Part shown: positions 55,141 to 57,680 of the stretch, in pieces | How the letters are laid out: each line of letters starts with the position of its first letter | How positions within the stretch are numbered: the first letter of the stretch is position 1 | DNA from: Planctomycetota bacterium | GTDB lineage: Bacteria > Planctomycetota > UBA1135 > UBA2386 | Reading direction: 5' to 3' | Assembly (NCBI GenBank): GCA_028281765.1 | Contig: JANQJF010000042.1 | Coordinates: 1 to 57,680, forward strand | DNA: 57,680 nt | Made by a program: the position numbers and the translations under genes | Notes under the pieces: generated by a model | Database searches by the model: none | Told to the model about the DNA's origin: nothing | Seen by the model: only the letters and a program-made list of their open reading frames with translations

Positions 55141-56457
55141 TCAGGCGTCGTTCCCGAACGTCAGCGTGGCCAGATCCGAAGCCGTCACGTTCAGGTCGTT
55201 CGCCCCGAAGTCCAGTGCCAGGGCCTGGATACGTCCGGGGACCCCGACGATGCCGGGATCTTCCGGGATCGGCAGCGAGAACTCGGCCTCGTTCGGCTGG
55301 GTCGGCACGGTCGCCAGGCTCGCTACCGGCGTGATGTCGAAAATGCAGCCCGGAGCACCCAGGATCCCGAGATCCAGCGGGCCGCTGGAGAAGAAGCCGA
55401 ACAGCACTACGGGGCTCGCCCCGTCCGCGACGCCCGCGATGTCGACCGAGTAGGTTGTGCCGATCGTCGGCCACTCGTTGCGGCGCGTGACGACCGTCAT
55501 CGGCACGCCTCCTGAGCCCGGGCAACCCGAGCTGTCGCCGACCGTCTGGAAGTCGGCCAACAGCGCGATCCCATTCGGGATCACCGCGCAATCCGTCGCC
55601 ATTCGGTAGTCGCCGACGAGCGTCGAGAACGCGCGCACCTCGACGAAGTAGATCCCGGCCGGCAGGTCGAGCTCGAGGTGCGAGAACAGCCCCGGCCCCG
55701 AGTCGTCGTCCGAGGCGATCAGTGTCGACCCGTCGCTCTCGTAGACGAAGATCTGAGTGTCGGACAGCGGAGCGCCGCCGGTCGTGTCGTCAAACACACT
55801 CCACACGACCCGCGAGTCGGAGGTCAGACCCAGCTGCCAGAGGTCGCGATCAAGGGGCGCACCGATCGAACCGAACACCTCGTCGCAGCACGGCCCGGGA
55901 AGCACTCCTGCGTCGGTCGAGGTGTCATTCGGCTCCGTCTCGGTCGCACCCGGGCCAATCGTCGGGCAAAACACGAGCGGGCCGCCAGAAGCCACGCATC
56001 GCAGGTCGAGTCCGTAGTCCCCGACCACGCCCAGGGACCAGCCTTCGACTTCGATGTAGTAGGTGCCCGGGTCCAACGAGAAGGCGGCGACCTTGGAGAA
56101 GAAGCCGCGCTGCGCGAACGGGCGCGCCGTGTGGTCATCGTTGGTGTCGAGGACCGTCGACCCGTCCGTGTCGTAGAGCGTCAGGATCGTGTCGTCGGCA
56201 GACGTGCCACCCAAAACCGTGTCGACGGCGCCACGACTCGTCACCCAGACCGAGACGTCGGACGTCGCGGACAGCGTGAAAGACCACCAGTCGACGTCGC
56301 CGCCGCTCGCGTCGAGATTCCCGTACGCCTGGTCGCCACAGACCATCGGAGACGCGGTCCCGGCGTCGCCGTTCGGTTCGGGAGCCTCGGGAGTCTGCGC
56401 CGTCAGGGACGAGACGCAGAGTACGATCGGAAGGAACGACGGGATGGGCTGGCGCAT
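55141..56457 (-). CDS. Secreted protein with two PPC-like domains and shared C-terminal tail
   Basis: The 438-aa precursor has a signal peptide (SFLPIVLCVSSLTAQ). Two PPC-like (bacterial pre-peptidase C-terminal type) beta domains follow, each opened by an E-P-N motif (APEPNGDAGTAS and TETEPNDTSTDAG) and carrying the DxD-W-F/L signature (GDVDWWSFTL, LDRDLWQLGL). The C-terminal about 140 residues (GSGGVPMTVVTRRNEWPTIG onward) are the shared tail. There is no catalytic domain; PPC domains aid export or substrate binding. It is followed on the same strand, after 111 bp, by the sigma factor gene. Confidence 0.85.
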   Translation of the reverse strand: MRQPIPSFLPIVLCVSSLTAQTPEAPEPNGDAGTASPMVCGDQAYGNLDASGGDVDWWSFTLSATSDVSVWVTSRGAVDTVLGGTSADDTILTLYDTDGSTVLDTNDDHTARPFAQRGFFSKVAAFSLDPGTYYIEVEGWSLGVVGDYGLDLRCVASGGPLVFCPTIGPGATETEPNDTSTDAGVLPGPCCDEVFGSIGAPLDRDLWQLGLTSDSRVVWSVFDDTTGGAPLSDTQIFVYESDGSTLIASDDDSGPGLFSHLELDLPAGIYFVEVRAFSTLVGDYRMATDCAVIPNGIALLADFQTVGDSSGCPGSGGVPMTVVTRRNEWPTIGTTYSVDIAGVADGASPVVLFGFFSSGPLDLGILGAPGCIFDITPVASLATVPTQPNEAEFSLPIPEDPGIVGVPGRIQALALDFGANDLNVTASDLATLTFGNDA

Positions 56458-56643
56458 GAGGGGCCGGACTGAGGTGGGGAGACGTGCGCCGCGGAGAGGA
56501 CGAGCGGGCTTCGCTGCGGCTGGGGGCGTTCGAGTTTCGATCCCCGCGGCAAAGCGTCAAGCCCCGAGCGACGCGGCCCCGTCGGGAACGCGCACAGAAC
56601 GCGCGTTCCGAGCGCGGTTTCGCTCAACAGCAACCCGGTCGGA

Positions 56644-57531
56644 TCACTGCCGCCGGCGACCGAGGATCAACAGCAGGACCAACGCGAGCGCCCCACCACC
56701 GATCAGCAGCAGCGGCAGCGAGTCGGCGCCCTCGGGGTCGCCGATTGGGACGCCATCGCTCGACTCGCCAAAGTCGTCGGGTTCGTCCGTGTCGGCGCCG
56801 CGCAAATCCTCGGGATCGGCGGACGCTTCGGCCGCCCGCACCTCGGTGGGACTCGTGTCGGCCGCGACGACCTCGGTCTTCGGCTTCGACACGCTGCGCG
56901 CGCCCGACTGGATCGGTGCAGGCGTCGGCAACGGGTCCCCGATCTCGACGCGTCCGGTCAGCGTCATGGTGTGTTCACCGATCGACTTGCCGTTCTGGCC
57001 GTTCGAGAGCTCGCCCTTGAGTCCGAAGCGCAGCACGCGGTGCCCGTACTCCGCGTCCCCGGCGACGGTGATCGGCACGGTCACGACCGAGACGTCCTCG
57101 TGCACGAGCTGGCCGACGATCGCCGGGCGCTTGCTCGGCTTGGCGCCGCGGATCGACCAGCCGCCGAGCGTGACGTCGCCCATCGTCTCCGGGTAGTTGA
57201 CCTCGAACGGGCTACCTTCGAGCAGCACGCCTTCGCGTCGGAACGACAGCAGGATCTTGGCTTCCCCCGCCTGTCCGGGCGCGAGGCGTCGCGGCTTGAT
57301 GACGACGCGGGCCTGAACCTGCGAGTTCATCTTCCGGGCACCACCGCGGTCCGCTTTGGCCGCGTACTTCTCCTTGAGCTCCTTCTCCTTCGCGGCTGCG
57401 TCTTGCTGCGAGAATCCGCCGGCACCGCTCGTGGGCTTCTGAGCTAGAGAAAGGCCGGGCGTCGCAAACGCGACGGCGACGCACAGGATCGTCAGTCGTG
57501 ACATGTGGAGGGAGGGGAAGGGGATGGTCAT
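56644..57531 (-). CDS. Exported protein with C-terminal membrane anchor (sorting-signal-like)
   Basis: The 295-aa precursor starts at ATG 57531, overlapping the preceding stop by one base (TGATG) and with GGGGA upstream; ATG 57504 is an alternative. Signal peptide: LTILCVAVAFATPGLSLA. A beta-sandwich domain (about 70-190, KPRRLAPGQAGEAKILLSFR, GDVTLGGWSIRG) recalls the N-terminal DsbD-type fold but has no Cys pair. An acidic linker is followed by a C-terminal hydrophobic helix and RRRQ (LPLLLIGGGALALVLLLILG), resembling sortase- or exosortase-type tail signals. Function is unknown. Confidence 0.78.
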   Translation of the reverse strand: MTIPFPSLHMSRLTILCVAVAFATPGLSLAQKPTSGAGGFSQQDAAAKEKELKEKYAAKADRGGARKMNSQVQARVVIKPRRLAPGQAGEAKILLSFRREGVLLEGSPFEVNYPETMGDVTLGGWSIRGAKPSKRPAIVGQLVHEDVSVVTVPITVAGDAEYGHRVLRFGLKGELSNGQNGKSIGEHTMTLTGRVEIGDPLPTPAPIQSGARSVSKPKTEVVAADTSPTEVRAAEASADPEDLRGADTDEPDDFGESSDGVPIGDPEGADSLPLLLIGGGALALVLLLILGRRRQ

Positions 57532-57680
57532 CACGCGTCCCCACCGATCACGATGCGGAGTCGGTCCGAAGTCGTGATGCCCAGGGCCGTGGCTCCCGGA
57601 TCGAGGGAGATCGCCTGCATGAAGACTACGCCGCCGATCTGGAACGGGTCGAACAGGATGTCCACGGAAAGCTGATGTTC
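57531..57680 (-). CDS. 3' end of a secreted protein with the shared C-terminal tail (truncated by window)
   Basis: Only the last 49 codons are present, ending in TGA at 57531-57533. The sequence (GGVVFMQAISLDPGATALG, then TTSDRLRIVIGGDA) is the end of the same tail found on the other secreted proteins of the window (for example GGVVFTNAVDTW at the end of the BNR protein). The stop overlaps the next start by one base, so this gene is in one operon with the anchored protein downstream. Confidence 0.75.
   Translation of the reverse strand, partial: EHQLSVDILFDPFQIGGVVFMQAISLDPGATALGITTSDRLRIVIGGDA

Overview
The window is GC-rich, densely coded bacterial chromosome. Several traits point to a marine-type Planctomycetota lineage, though this is inferred from gene style and was not tested against a database. 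Many secreted proteins have weak repeats (kelch-like, BNR/sialidase-like, PPC, carboxypeptidase-regulatory-like) and related C-terminal beta-rich tails. There is also a LemA/M48 pair, and high-GC codon use with frequent GTG starts and 1-4 nt gene overlaps.

Layout. 1-433: edge of an imperfect palindromic repeat plus a run of strong hairpins. 434-2637 (-): ECF sigma factor and a large membrane anti-sigma-like partner. 2868-10897 (+): secreted subtilase, both subunits of B12-dependent methylmalonyl-CoA mutase, and a glycosyltransferase. 10930-13061 (-): DUF4261-like protein and citrate synthase. 13226-20365 (+): zf-TFIIB protein, LemA, M48 peptidase with zinc ribbon, beta-helix lipoprotein, hybrid histidine kinase, and MeaB GTPase (the mutase chaperone). 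20358-28088 (-): zinc-ribbon membrane protein, then an operon of thiolase, 3-hydroxyacyl-CoA dehydrogenase, acyl-CoA dehydrogenase, SppA protease, a second acyl-CoA dehydrogenase, HEAT lipoprotein and threonine synthase. 28305-32436 (+): DsbD and oligopeptidase A. 32526-44161: mostly secreted or lipid-anchored proteins of unknown role. 44337-48973 (-): ArsR-methyltransferase fusion and cobalamin-dependent methionine synthase. 49141-49213 (-): tRNA-Ala with its terminator. 49323-51369 (-): three overlapping membrane-protein genes, divergent from a MinD/FlhG-like ATPase. 52474-57680: HU-like protein, nitrilase-family amidase, sigma-70 factor, and secreted proteins running off the right edge.

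Most important observation: dsbD (28305-30203) contains an in-frame TGA at 29889-29891. It sits exactly where the thioredoxin domain should have the first cysteine of its CxxC motif, and the frame continues with a normal thioredoxin fold (FTG-LT-TGA-VNCR). A small stem-loop with a bulged U and a G-initiated apical loop lies 23 nt after the TGA. The simplest reading is a selenocysteine-containing DsbD (UxxC) with a bacterial SECIS element, which a standard annotation would split into a truncated DsbD and a small orphan gene.

Second theme: at least four copies of a ~160-170 bp CTAG-bounded imperfect palindrome (1-142, 19229-19387, 20622-20790, 44158-44326) lie between genes. Two of them supply the stop codon of the neighbouring gene. 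One copy keeps its outer stem despite a different outer-arm sequence. A kelch-type secreted protein gene (32526-34715) has an amber codon inside its signal peptide.
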